NCBI GenBank assembly: GCA_022578965.1
Contig: MU400675.1
Coordinates: forward strand, 1-64,000
Length of the DNA stretch: 64,000 bases
Source: Xylaria sp. FL1777
Lineage: Eukaryota; Ascomycota; Sordariomycetes; Xylariales; Xylariaceae
Direction of reading: 5' to 3'
In this document: positions 39,301 through 50,740 of the stretch, piece after piece
How the letters are laid out: every line of letters starts with the position of its first letter
How positions within the stretch are numbered: position 1 is the stretch's first letter
Translations under genes and position numbers: made by a program
The notes under the pieces: generated by a model
What the model saw: only the letters and a program-made list of their open reading frames with translations
The model's database searches: none
What the model was told of the DNA's origin: nothing

Positions 39301-40669
39301 AACATATAGCTGCATATAAGCAACTATAAGTTAAAAAAAAAAGTTATTAATAGCAATAATAGCTAAAATAATAGTAGTTTTATTAAACCTGGTATTATTA
39401 GTGATTATAATATATTAGTTAGCTTAAATAGCGCAGAAAACTTTGTTGATTTTTTTGCTTACAAAAAGCTTGTTTTATTTTGCAAAAGCTTTTTTATACG
39501 TTATTAAATATGTTTTTTTAGTGCTTTTGCTTTAGGACTTAAATAAGTTGTTAAAGCTTTTAAAGATTTTATGCAGCTGCTTTTTGTTAAGGTTGCTATG
39601 TATTATATTTATATATAAGTTGTTAATATAGCAAAGCAAAGCAAAATATTTTGCAAAAACATAATTTTATAAAACTATATTTTATAAAACTACATTTTGC
39701 AAGAACATAATAGTGCTAATTTATTAACAAAGTAATGTTAACAATAAATGAATATATAATAAAAATAGTGTTTAAGGAAAATACAAGCAATAAATAACTA
39801 ATAATAAGCATACGTTTATAAAAGAAAAAATAAATAAAAAAATATATAAAAAAAACAAATAAAACAAAAAGAATAAATATACAAAAGTAAATATATAAAG
39901 GCAAATATATAAAATAGCAAGTAAAAGATTATTTTAGTAAGAAATACTTACAAAAAACAAAAAAAAAGCAAAAAAAAATATATTTTAGTTTATATATAGA
40001 AGTTATGTATGCAAAGTAAATAAACGCATATATATAAATTTATAAAAGAATATATATATATAAAATATGAATTTTTAAGGGGTTTATTAAGCTGTTTATA
40101 TTAAAATTAAAGCAACTATTAAGTTAAAAAACATTTAGTGTAAAATGATTGCTTAAAGGCAAAAAAGCAAAAAATAATGCAAAAAAGTAATAAATTTAAT
40201 TGTTTAATATAAAATTATTGCTTGCATGCTTAAATATAATAAGTAATTACTACTTTTTATTAGATTGGTTTATATTTTTTTAAGAATTTTTTTGCTTAAA
40301 AATATTTAATTTATTAGATTTAAATTATAAAATACTAGGTAACATCCTAAATATAGTAGTAATGTTTTTGTTAAAGTTTAAAGCTTTTGCTTTTGTAAGC
40401 TTAAGAAAGTTTAACGTAAAGCTAAAAGAAAATATCTAGCTTTTAAAAGCAAAAAAGTTATTAAAATTTACTTTAGTAACGATTTTATTTTTATAAATGT
40501 TTTTATTTTACTGCTAGTTAGTAAATTTTAATATTTTGCGTATAATATGCTAACTAGTAGATTATTAAGCAGCTTAGTTGTTTTATTTATTTTAGCTAGC
40601 GCTTATGCGGTTTAGCTTTTATTAAACGTAAACGTAATTTATAAATGTTACATTATAATATTAATTTAA
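36301..40669. other. AT-rich RIP-like DNA, no gene recognised
   Basis: Poly-A/G blocks at 36,340-36,400, then ordinary degenerate sequence. A minus-strand open frame at 39,716-39,904 is Phe/Tyr/Ile low complexity opposite a Lys-rich A-tract and is not called. The N-terminal part of the pogo-like transposase should lie near 39.8-40.66 kb but was not identified. Confidence 0.5.
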
Positions 40670-41440
40670 TATAGTAGCAAAGTTAGAAGTATTAATTATA
40701 AAAAGAAAATTAAGCAAAACATGCTATTTGTTATTAATTATTATACTAGGTTTTTAATTAGTGCTTTTATTTTTGCTATGAATAATTTTAATAGCATGGG
40801 CAAATTGCTTAGTAGTTTTTTTGAATAGCTTTTTAGTAGTAGTAGTATTTTTAATATACGGGTACTTGCAACAGTTTATGCTACGCAAGTTAAAGGAAAT
40901 GTTTTTTTTTTTTTATAATACTTATTTGTTATTTTTATATTTGTTTTTTTTGCGTATATTTATATAACAAACATTAGCTATTTAATTTAGCTTGCAAAAT
41001 TGCTATATAGTAACGTAGTGTTAATTTTACATATTATTGCTGCTTATAAAAATAACAAAATAAAAGAGGAAAAAACTTTTATTTGTTGTTTAGCTTATAG
41101 CTATATTATATATAAATAACATGTTTATTTTGCTTTGTTAAAAAGAAGCAATTTAGATTTAATAATTTTTTATATAAAATTGCTTTTAAAGCTTAGTATT
41201 ATTTTAATGAAAGATTTACAATATTAAATACAAAGCAATAAGTTAGCTACAAAAGCACTTAAGCGTATTAACAAAGAAAAATTTTATAATATTAGCTAGA
41301 GCTTAAAAAAGCAGGAAAAAAAGGCAGAGAAATAGCGTACTTTAAACTTAATTTTAGAAGTTAGTACGAACTAAAGTTAAAAAGAATAAACCTACTAGCA
41401 TACTTAAGCAAGGTTAAATAGAAAAAATAAAGAGGCTTGC
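40670..41440 (+). pseudogene. pogo/Fot1-like (Tc1/mariner) transposase relic
   Basis: Frame 2 stays in register for about 255 codons with roughly eight TAA/TAG stops. The blocks fit fungal pogo-type DDE transposases in order. First, YTRFLISAFIFAMNNFNSMG (40,742-40,801) resembles the I-Y-x-M-D-E-x-G-F-x-M-G catalytic block with Asp/Glu turned to Asn. Then TNISYLI*LAK resembles the T-N-x-x-x-x-x-W-L block. AYKNNKI and CLAYSYIIY, then HVYFALLKRS (41,119-41,148) resemble the C-x-x-N-x-I ... H-S-S-H-L-L-Q-P-L-D-V-x-x-F-x-x-L-K-R segment. A Lys/Gln-rich coil (about 41,230-41,440) is the expected C-terminus. The region before the last catalytic Asp looks shortened. A Gypsy integrase core was the main alternative. 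Confidence 0.55.
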
Positions 41441-41488
41441 TAATAAAGTTAATAAAAGTACACAAAAACGTTAGTAAAGTAACTTGCT

Positions 41489-41552
41489 TTTTTAGTTTTT
41501 ATTTTAGTTGTTTTAGTTATTTTAGTTATTTTAGTTGTTTTAGTTGTTTTAT
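41489..41552. repeat. 10-bp tandem repeat TTTTAGTTRT, about six units
   Basis: Consecutive TTTTAGTTGT and TTTTAGTTAT units, differing only by G/A. Confidence 0.9.
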
Positions 41553-41772
41553 AAGCGGCTTTATTAAAAGCAATATTAATAGAAATAAAAGCGTTAAATA
41601 TATTTAGCAAACTAATAAATATGTTAGTATATAAATAAAAAAAAAGGAGTTATAAAATAGGTATATAAATTAATTTGTTGCAAGCTAACTAAAGGTTTTA
41701 TTATGAAGTTAAGCTAGCTTTTAAAATATATAAGTAAAAGCGCGCGTATAATTATTAATATTTAGTTAAGTT

Positions 41773-41893
41773 AATTATATACGTGAGTTTAAATAAGTAT
41801 AAGATTTTAAGTTGCTAGATAAAAAATTATAATTGTATACGTAAGTTTAAATAAATATAAGATTTTAAGTTATTAAATAAAAAATTGTAATTA
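41773..41893. repeat. 58-bp direct repeat, two copies
   Basis: TATACGTRAGTTTAAATAAR begins at 41,778 and 41,836; both continue with TATAAGATTTTAAGTT and AATAAAAAATT-like ends. Confidence 0.85.
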
Positions 41894-42079
41894 TATATGC
41901 GCGCGTTAAAGTAAAAAGAACTACTATAAATAATAATAAAGAATATGTTAAAATTTCTTAAAAAGTATATATATAAATGCGTACGTAAGCTAAATATAAA
42001 TTAACATATAATAAAAATTAAATATTAAAATAATATAATAAATTAAAGCATAATAGTATTGTAATTAAAACAAAGATAA

Positions 42080-42325
42080 ACTTATTTATTTTTTTTAAAA
42101 TAATTATACTTAGTAAAATCTCTAAACTTATTTTACATAAAATAACTTAGCATTATTTCTAAATTTATTTCTTTTAAAATAACTATATTTAGTAAAACAT
42201 TTCTAAACTTATTTTTTGTAAAAGTAGCTATTTTTGTAGCATAATTATACTTAGCAATATTTTTGAACTTATTTTCTATAAAAGTAGCTATTTTTATAGT
42301 ATAATTATACTTAGTAAAATATTTA
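42080..42325. repeat. Irregular 50-60-bp tandem repeat
   Basis: Alternating blocks CTAAACTTATTTT or GAACTTATTTT, AAAGTAGCTATTTTTRTAG and ATAATTATACTTAGYAA recur about four times, becoming more alike to the right. Confidence 0.75.
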
Positions 42326-43592
42326 AGAACTATAGCTATGTTTTATTAATAATATAAAACCTTGCTTATAATAATATAGCAATAAAATAGCTAATTATAA
42401 AATAATAAAAAAACGCTTAATAGTATTTATGTTATAAGTTTATATAAAAAGCATAAAAGATTAAAATAATAAAGTTAAAAGTTTTAGTTATGTTAACTAA
42501 TATAATACGTTTACGAACTTATTTATTTAAAGTACTTTTTTTAGTACTTTTTATGCTACATGTATTATTATTTTTATTTAGCAAAGTGTTAAGTTCTTTT
42601 AAGTAGCAAATTGCTTTTTTAACGTTTATATATTAATGTTTTAATATATAAGCAGCAGTTTTTTAAAACAGTACATTATAAGCATATCTTTTATTATATT
42701 AAACAAGCTAATTGCTGTTATTATTGCTATTAGTATTAAAGTTAAAGTTTAAATTAATTTTATGCTACTTTTTAAGCAATCTATATTTTTAATAGCTAAA
42801 ATGCGTTATTAAGCCTTTGCTACTAAAGTTAAGGTTAAAACTCTAGCGAATCTTTTTAAATAAATTATACTTGTTTTAAAAATGCTTATAGCTTTTTAAA
42901 TAATGCTTTACTAACTAGTTATTTTTGCTAAATAAGTAATATTACAAATAAAAGCATAACTTAATAAAACAATTTATTATATTTTTAAATTGTTTAACAA
43001 TAATAATAATATTTGCTGCTTAAACTTTATTTTGCATAATAGCTTTATTATGCTTACGCTTTTATTAAATAAAGGCGTAAAAATAAATATAAGAACTAAA
43101 GTTCTAAGGTTTATTAAGGCAACCTAAGCAATAAATAGCAAAGTGGTAAAAACTATTAAGCTTAGCTTAGCAAAGCAAAGCTTGCTTAACAAGCAATAAA
43201 AAAGCATTATATAATTTAGTTTTATATACGTATAAGAAGTTATATAAACAAACCGAACTAAAAAAAGCATAAAAAGCTATAAATTAAGCTAAAAAATTTT
43301 TAGTGAGCAGATTATTATAAAAACTACAAAAGTTTTAAAGTAAAAATAAACAATAACAAAGTTAAAGCCTAGTTAAAAAAGGGGCTAAAGTAAAAGTCAT
43401 AAGTATAACGCTAAAAAAAAAGGTTAATAAGTTATTTTCTACTATAGTAATATTAATAAGAAAAAAGAGGGTATATAAAAGTAAAGCATAGTTATTATAT
43501 ATAACATAACTAAAGTTATAACGCTTAGCGTTACTGTTTAAAAAACAGCTAGCAAATTAGCATTTATAAAAAGCTATAGCAAATTTATACAT

Positions 43593-46500
43593 AAAACTTC
43601 TAAGCTTGTTAGCTTTAATAAGCAAAATTCTTATGTTAAAGCAACTATTATAATTAGCTTAACTAAATTACTAAAGCATGTTAATAAAATTAAAAGCGCT
43701 TATGCAAATAATAAAGTTAATACGCTTAAAGTTTACGCTAAAACTTATAGCTATAATAGCAATAATAAACTTGCTTTATTTAAGCTACTTATTTAAGTTA
43801 GCTTGTTTATTAGTAAGTTTAGCGTAATAAAATAAGACATTAAAACGTAAAGCTAAACTTTAATACTTATTTTAAGTTAAAATATAAATTATGTTTAGCT
43901 GCTTAAAATATAACTTTATTTAGTTAGCTATTTTTATTAAGTAAAGCAGCATAGCTTCTTTATTAGCATTAATATATTAATAACAAAAGTTATTATATAT
44001 ATACAAAGCTTTAATAATGCAAGTTTTGTTTAAGTTAAAATATAAAGCGTTTATAAACTGCTGCTTTATAAAAAGTAGGAGTATTTTAGTTAAAAAAACC
44101 TAATTAAAAAAGACTTTAGCTAGCAACTTAAAAATGTTTATAAGTTTTTATTGCTAGTTTTTTATAAGTAATACTTTTTAAGCCTTGTTTAAAACAACAT
44201 AGTTAATTAAGTGTTAGTTTTTTTGCCTTGTAATAAAGTTAATTTAATTGCGTTAAGTTATAGCTTTAAGCGTAATAAAAATAATAAAGCTTTTAGCTAA
44301 GCTAAAATTATTGCTATTTTATATAGTAATATTAATATTAAAAGCGCTAAAATGCTTTTTAGTGTTAAATATAAGCAATAGTATAAACTAAATAATAATT
44401 ATACAAAACTTAAGCTAAATATAAGCAAGCAGCGCATAAATAATAAACTTATTGCTTTTAGTACTAGCTATATAAATAATGCTAGCATAGTTACATATAG
44501 TATTAAGTATTTTTTTTTACGCGAACTATAGCTAAAGGTTAATATGCTTAAATATAATTTTTGCAGACTTTAAAGTTAAAACTAACTTAAAAAAGCTTTT
44601 GCAATAAGCTTAAAGCTTAAAAGTTAAGTTATTATTAATTAAATTATGCTTACGTTTTGCTAATTTTGCAAAAGCGTTATTATTATTGTTGTTTAGCTGC
44701 TATAACGTATATTACTAAAAAAAAATATTAAAAAACTTAGTAAAAAGGTTACTACTGTTATGCTTAACTAAGTAAACAAGCTTAGCAGTATAAATAAAAT
44801 AAAACGCCTAGCAATTAAAAACGTTATTGTTTTTAATAGTAGTAGCACTTTTATTATTTTTTTTGTTGTAAATGTTAGCTTTAGTTATAATTTTAAAGCT
44901 TAAAACCTTGCTAATAAGTTTACTATTAAAAAATTTACGCTTAAAAGTAATAGTAATATATTTTTACTTTTAAATGTTAATTTTTTAGCTAAAGCTGCTT
45001 GAAGTAATATTAATAAAGCTAGCTGTAACTTTATTTGCAGAAATAGTTATATTATTTTTGCATAGCGCTACTTTAAAAAAAAAGAAAAAAAAGGAAAAAA
45101 TGCTATTGCAAGCAACAGATTTAACTAACTAGGCAAAAAAAAGAACAACAGAAATATACGTAATAATTAAGCGAAAAACTTAAGAAAAAAAAAATCAATA
45201 AACTAAAAACTTGCGGTTTGCTTTTTATTAGCTTTTTTGCTAAATAGTATAAATACTAACTTGTTTATTATAAACAAATATGTTGCAAAAGCTACTGTTT
45301 ATTATATTTATTATATAAATTGTTATAAGCTTAATATAGCAAGCAGGCTATTTGTTAATAAAATAAACAACAATGCTAAGCTTTTTTAAAAAAACTAGCT
45401 TTTGCTTAGCATAATTAAAAGCAGCTTTAAAAAAAATAAATATGTTGTGCTGCTATTTGTTTTTAAAATTGCTAATAAAATTAAAGCAATTTATAAGCAA
45501 AACGCTAGCGCTATCCGTTTACGCAATGTTAAAAAAATGCTTTAAAAAGCTATAGCTAAAAACCTTATTACTACGATTATTTTTAATGTTTTCTAAGTTA
45601 AAAATTAAAAAAAAAGCAAACAATACGCTTAAAAAAAGGTCTTTAAAAGCATTAGTAGCGCGTTTAACAAAAAGCTTTATAAAGTAGCAAATATTATTGC
45701 AGCTAATATTAATACTGTTAGTAATAAGCAAAACTGCGCTGCTTTTTGTTTATTTTATGCTTGCTAGCTAAGTAATAGTTTTTTTAATTTAACTAGCTAC
45801 GCTTTTTGTAAAGCTAATTTACGTTATAAATGTTTAGCTGCTTAAAGTTTTAACTACGTATATAAACCTAGCTATTATTGCTTTAACAGCATAAAAAATG
45901 TTGCAGAAAAATTAGCTAGCAAAACTTACAATAATAAGTTAGCTGTATTAAAAACAACGCGCTAAAAACCTAACTAATTTATACATTAGTAAATATAGTA
46001 TATTATTATTTATTTAGCTAAACTAATGGTTATTAATAGCTTTAAAGTTTTTGTATAAAACGTAAAAAAAGATTTTAATAACAGTAAAAAAATGATTTAA
46101 GAACAAAATGCTTATATGTTATAAGCTATTATTTTTAATAGCTATAGCTGCTAAAGTAAACAAAAAAACACTTTTAAAAATATTGCTGCAAAGCTTATAG
46201 CGTACAACTAAGTTAACTAAGCTAAAAATAATGTTGTTTTTTTTGCGAAAGCTTAATTAAAGCTAGTTAGCTTTTATAGCACAGCTAAGCATAATAGCTT
46301 ACGTATTATTTATAAAAGCAAAAAAGCCATGCTTAAAGAAACTATTTAAAAAAGATAACTAGTTTAACAAATAAGTTAAATATTACAAAAGTTGCTTTTA
46401 TGTTTATATGTAGTTTAAAATGCTTTTAGCTTTAATGTTATAGTTAAAAAAAATAAACAAAAAATTATAATTTTTGCAATAATTTAGTTGCTTAATTATT

Positions 46501-47279
46501 AAGTAGCCTTTAATAGCAAGGTAACTTTTCGTACAAAAGGCAATACGTAAAAAGTAAGCAATTATATTATTAATAATATAGTTATAAATGTTTGCTTTTA
46601 TTATATTAATAAGGGTTTTTACTTTAAAGTTTTATAAATAAGCGTTAAACTTAAAAGCTTTAAGAAATTTGTTTAGTTTAGCTAAACTATAAGCTTTAGC
46701 AACCTTGTTTATATATAATAATATGTTTTGCTTTAAAAAGCAAGCAAAAATAAAGCTAAGCAACTATGTTTGCAGGCTATGCTTTAAAACCCGCGTATAT
46801 TTAACTATTTTTTTGGACTTAAGGGCTTGTATAATAGCGGGTTTATAGCAACGTTTATAGCTAAAATGCTTTTTTTTAACGTAAAATTAAATGCTGCTTT
46901 TGCTTACAACGAAGTAGTAGCACCTAGAATATTTATAACTTTTAATGGTTTAAAGAAACAAGTATAACAATAAATTATAGTTACTGTTAATATTAAAACT
47001 ATAAAACTATGTATTAAACATAGTTATTAACTTATTTAATATAAGATATTTACTTTTTTTTAGCTACATAATTATTTTGTAAATAATAGCTACGTTTTTA
47101 TAGCAGTTATTTAAATAACTTAAGATTGCTAATTATATTAAGCAAAGAACGTTTTAATATTAGTTGTAAAACAATAAAAAAAAGCTGCTAATAGTGCTAT
47201 GCTTAATAAAAAACTACTAGTTAAAGAACTAAAAGCGCTTATTTAACATAATGCACTACGTATATATAAGTAATAATAT
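43593..47279 (+). pseudogene. Ty3/Gypsy retrotransposon gag-pol relic in one reading frame
   Basis: Frame 3 keeps register for over 1,200 codons. Landmarks in order: gag-like KYKQ*YKLNNNYTKLKLN (about 44,370-44,420) and N*LKKAFAISLKLK (44,580-44,622); retropepsin-like LLNSINTNLFI (45,237-45,269); KQNASAIRLRNVKKML (45,495-45,542); a GAAxF-type block NCAAFCLFYAC (about 45,732-45,764); SIKNVAEKLASKTYNNKL (45,888-45,941), matching F-S-K...L-P-P-H-R-x-Y-D-H-K-I; reverse transcriptase KVTFRT (46,518-46,535) and YYIN; FFGLKGLYNSGFIATFIA (46,809-46,862), matching F-L-G-x-x-x-Y-Y-R-R-F-I; RNase H NYFVNNSYVFIAVI, then LNKKLLVKEL...RIYK (47,202-47,270), matching L-N-R-R-Q-x-R-W ... Y-R-P-G. In-frame stops are TAA/TAG where Gln or Trp is expected. 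The YxDD motif and integrase core were not placed. Confidence 0.8.
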
Positions 47280-47994
47280 AAAATACTAAATAATATGTAG
47301 CATAAGGCAAAAACGTAAAAATAAATAAACAGTTATAATTAATATAGCTTACTTAAAAATACTAAAGCTAGTAATGCTATAAAAAAATGTAAAAAAAATG
47401 AAAAACTACGCGTTTTAACGTATTATAAATATTTAATTACTTAAGTAAGCATATAAAATAAAATATATAACAGGAAAAAAAACATAAAAGTAAATAAAAA
47501 GGTAATTTTTACTAAAAGTTAGCATAACTATAAAAAAAAGCATATGTTGCTTTTATTTAGTATTTTTAGCAGGTATACAAACAAAATAATTATATAAACA
47601 CTAAGTGCATAAAAAAGCAAGTTAAATTTACAAAGAGCTATAGCAAATATTTAACAATATAATAATAAATAATATATAGAAAAAAATAAGACGTACTAAT
47701 AAAAAATAATTAATATAGTAAGTAAGATTTTAGTATTGTTTCCGAAAGCTGCTAGCTTTTTAAGTAAAAACTTAAAAACCTAGCTAAAAGTCGTAAAATG
47801 CTTTTAGTTAGCATTTATTATATAAAATAATAATTATTAGTAATAAAGCAGCAATATATTATTTTTTAGATTATAGCTTAGAAAGAAGTTTTGCAGTACA
47901 AAAAGCGTGCTAAAACTAAGGTATTATTTTAATAAAAAAGAATTAAGGTAATAAAAAGCGGCTAAGCTTAAGTGAAAAGGTGGAAAAAAATAAT

Positions 47995-48056
47995 AATGTA
48001 AGAAAAAAAAAGAAAAAAAAAGAAAAAAAAAAAAAAAGAAAAAAAGAAAAAAGAAG
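47995..48056 (+). repeat. Polypurine tract, AG-only for about 57 bases
   Basis: From about 48,000 the plus strand is AAGAAAAAAAAAGAAAAAAA-like with no pyrimidine until TACTTAAGTACTT at 48,057. It could be a retrotransposon polypurine tract, but no long terminal repeat start (TG) follows, so it may equally be simple low complexity. Confidence 0.7.
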
Positions 48057-48243
48057 TACTTAAGTACTTATTTATTTGCTTAAAGTAAATAATTTAATAG
48101 GAAAAAGCAAATACTTAAAAGTAAATATAGCATGTTTTTATTTAATTATGTTAAATATAGCTGTTATTTTTTATATGTAGTCTAAAATCAAATGATTAAT
48201 AAGAAATAAAAAAATAAACAGCATTATATAACAGCAAAAAAAG

Positions 48244-48304
48244 CTTAATTAATTAATTAATTATTTTTAATGTTAAGCATAAAGCTTTAGCTACTTTATA
48301 TACT
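48244..48304. repeat. Direct repeat, left copy, starting in an AATT run
   Basis: An AATT run, then TTTTTAATGTTAAGCATAAA and GCTTTAGCTACTTTATATAC. It matches 49,835-49,893 with C/T and G/A differences. Confidence 0.8.
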
Positions 48305-48426
48305 TTAAACGTAGCAAGCTTTATATTAAAATATATATAGTAAAATATGTTAGTACAAAAAGAATTTAATTAATTAATTAACAAGTTAATTAATTAAAAT
48401 ATACGTTATAATTTTACTAAATATAA

Positions 48427-48519
48427 TGCATCCGGATTATTTTAATGATTATAGTTATTACGCTTTAATTTTTCAAGCTAATAATTCCGGTAATTATACT
48501 AAAACGCTTATTATATAAG
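48427..48519 (+). other. Small stop-free island, 30 codons, unidentified
   Basis: ATG at 48,427 opens MHPDYFNDYSYYALIFQANN and goes on to TAA at 48,517-48,519. It contains CCGG twice and TTCAAG, sequence that has nearly vanished elsewhere, so it is much less mutated than its surroundings. It is preceded by palindromic TTAATTAATTAA sequence and followed by T-rich DNA. Too short to call a gene. Confidence 0.3.
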
Positions 48520-49749
48520 CACTAAGCAAAACTACTTTTGTTATTTTATCTTGCTTTATTTTTTCTTTTTTTTTTTATTTTTTTTTTTTTTTATTTGTTT
48601 AATTATATAGCACTATATAATATTAAAACGTAGCTTAGCTATTAAAACACAGCTTAAACTAAGGCTTAACTAACTATAAAAATACTATTACTAAAATTAC
48701 TGCTTATATAGCAATAATTTATATTATACTTTTTTTATATTTGGACTTTAGTTTATTTCTTTGTATAAAAAACAGCTATATATATATAGCACTAAGTAAA
48801 AGCCTAAAAAGCAGGGCTAATAAATGCAGTTTAATTATTATGTGTGCTTTTAGGTTTAAGTTGTAAAATATTTTATATATTATAGTTTTTTTTTATAAAG
48901 TTAAAAATAAATAGCTTAAAATAGCTTTATATACTATAAGCCTTTAAAAAGGCTTAAAAACTATAAGTTTTTATATAGCGTTAATTTAACTAACTAATTA
49001 ACTAGTTTTTTGTTATTATGCTAGTTGTTTAGCAAAGTTTATTAAGTTAAGCTTTTGCTTTTTTTTTTGTTAAGCGTATTATTTACTAAAGCAAATAGTT
49101 GTTTAGTGTTATATAAAACGCTTTTAGCTATTTTTTATGCTGTTTTGTTTTATTTTTAAAACTAATGCTTTAAAATTTAAAGCAATATTATGCTTTTGTT
49201 TTTATTGCATAAAATTAAACTTATAAAAGCTAATTAGTTTATTTAACTACTTTATTTTACTTTAATACTTAATATAACTACGTAATAAGGTTAAATAAAC
49301 GTAGATATTAAAAAAAGCGTGATTTTTTTTTAAATAAACAAGCTAATATTTTAGAACTTAAAAGATTACTTAAAACTAGAAAAGCATATAACGTTTTTTT
49401 ATTGCGTTTGCGATTTAAGCGTTACTTTATTATTTTGTGCATTAGTGCACTATTAAAAGTATATAAAAGCAATAGCTAAGCACTAAAAGTTTTAAAGAAC
49501 TTAAAAACTTTGCGATTTTTTTTGTAAAATTAAAAAATAAAATAAAGAAAACTAAATGTACGTAAGCTGCGCAAAAGCAGCTGTTATATAAAAGCTGCTA
49601 AAATAGCACTAACTAAGTTAATAAATAAAACATTCTTTTTTTATATATAAATTTCTATATAAATTTAAGTTATAAATTATAAAGCTTTAGTAGCAATATT
49701 AAAGCAAGCTGTTTATAAGCATAAAGAATATAGAAAAAAAAGAACAAAA

Positions 49750-50410
49750 AATAACTATAAAAAGAGTATATACTAACTATATAATGCAATTAAGTAAATA
49801 ACCAAAGGCAAAAGCAATATATACTAACTAATTAATTAATTAATTAATTAATTGATTCTTTTTAACGTTAAGTATAAGGTTTTAGCTACTTTGCATACTT
49901 ATATACTAATTATATAATGCAATTAAGTAAATAACTAAAGGCAAAAGCAACTATAAAAAGGTATATACTAATTATATAATGCAATAAATAACTAAAGGCA
50001 AAAGTAACTATAAAAGGGTATACATTAACTATATAATATAATAAATAACTAAGGGCAAAGGCGATTATAAAAGGGTATATATTAACTATATAATGCAATT
50101 AAGTAAATAACTAAAGGCAAAAGCAACTATAAAAAAACAAATTATATAATATAATTAAATAAATAACTAAAAGCAAAAGTAACTATAAAAGGGTATATAT
50201 TAACTATATAATGCAATAAATAACCAAGGGCAAAAGCAACTATAAAAGGGTATATATTAACTATATAATATAATAGATAACTAAAGGCAAAGGCAACTAT
50301 AAAAGGATATATATTAACTATATAATGCAATAAATAATTAAAAGCAAAAACAACTATAAAAGGGGTATATATTAATTATATAATGCAATTATTAAACAAC
50401 TAAAAAGCAA
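49750..50410. repeat. 57-bp minisatellite, about ten units
   Basis: AACTAAAGGCAAAAGCAACT or variants start at 49,933, 49,990, 50,047, 50,109, 50,165, 50,222, 50,279 and 50,337, with looser units from 49,755. Each unit goes on with TATAAAAGGGTATATATTAA and CTATATAATGCAATAAAT. Some units carry an extra TTAAG. As 57 is a multiple of three, the minus strand stays open over several units (Tyr-Ile-Val-Asn-Ile-Tyr-Pro-Phe repeats); I take those frames as artefacts. Confidence 0.92.
49835..49893. repeat. Direct repeat, right copy, starting in an AATT run
   Basis: Seven AATT units lead into GATTCTTTTTAACGTTAAGT and GGTTTTAGCTACTTTGCATA, matching 48,244-48,304 about 1.59 kb to the left. The right copy keeps C/G where the left has T/A, so it is the less mutated one. 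Confidence 0.8.
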
Positions 50411-50740
50411 AAAAATAAAAAGCAAAGTACTTAATAAAAACGTAGCAGAATTTATAACCTAAGAGTAAATATAGGATGTTTTTATTTAGCTACTAAAAAA
50501 AAAGCAAGTTAAACATAGCATAGTTTTTATTTGTACATATAAAAAATAGCAATTAGCATAGTTAATAAGTTATTAGCTTTAGTTTTTATAGTATGCTTTT
50601 TTATGTTAAACAAAACCTAGTTTAATTAAAAGTAAATAGTTAAAGTATACTAGGTTTTTTTTTTGTGCTTTTAAGTAAAAAAGAGGCCTTTTTATTTTAA
50701 CCTTACTTTTTATTAATAAATTAATAAGTATAAAAATATT

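Larger units (their letters stand above)
41441..43592. other. AT-rich DNA with tandem repeats, no gene recognised
   Basis: Holds three repeat blocks (41,489, 41,773 and 42,080, listed separately). The 5' end of the Gypsy element probably lies here, but I could not identify a long terminal repeat. Confidence 0.5.
47280..50740. other. AT-rich DNA between Gypsy RNase H and integrase C-terminus, no gene recognised
   Basis: An integrase core is expected somewhere after 47.3 kb, but I see no HHCC or DDE block. The stretch holds a purine tract (47,995), a small stop-free island (48,427), AATT runs with a direct repeat (48,244 and 49,835) and the 57-bp minisatellite. It is about 2 kb longer than a Gypsy pol would need here, so an insertion, or a second element to the right, is likely. 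Confidence 0.5.

Noticed and set aside
44835..44860. NSSSTFII as a retropepsin D-S-G-x-T site
   Set aside because: It fits D-S-G-S-T-x-F-I, but LLNSINTNLFI at 45,237 fits better in spacing and in what follows, so I kept the latter.
45519..45731. 70-codon minus-strand frame
   Set aside because: It is antisense to the Gypsy pol relic, which is in register in plus frame 3.
45816..45980. LINE ORF1 zinc-knuckle reading of KCLAA...YYCFNSIKN
   Set aside because: Cys/His spacing fails, while the same codons match the Gypsy block F-S-K...Y-D-H-K-I and lie in frame with Gypsy protease and RT.
49910..50330. Two 62-codon minus-strand frames with Tyr-Ile-Val-Asn-Ile-Tyr-Pro-Phe repeats
   Set aside because: They are the 57-bp minisatellite, which keeps frames open because its period is a multiple of three.
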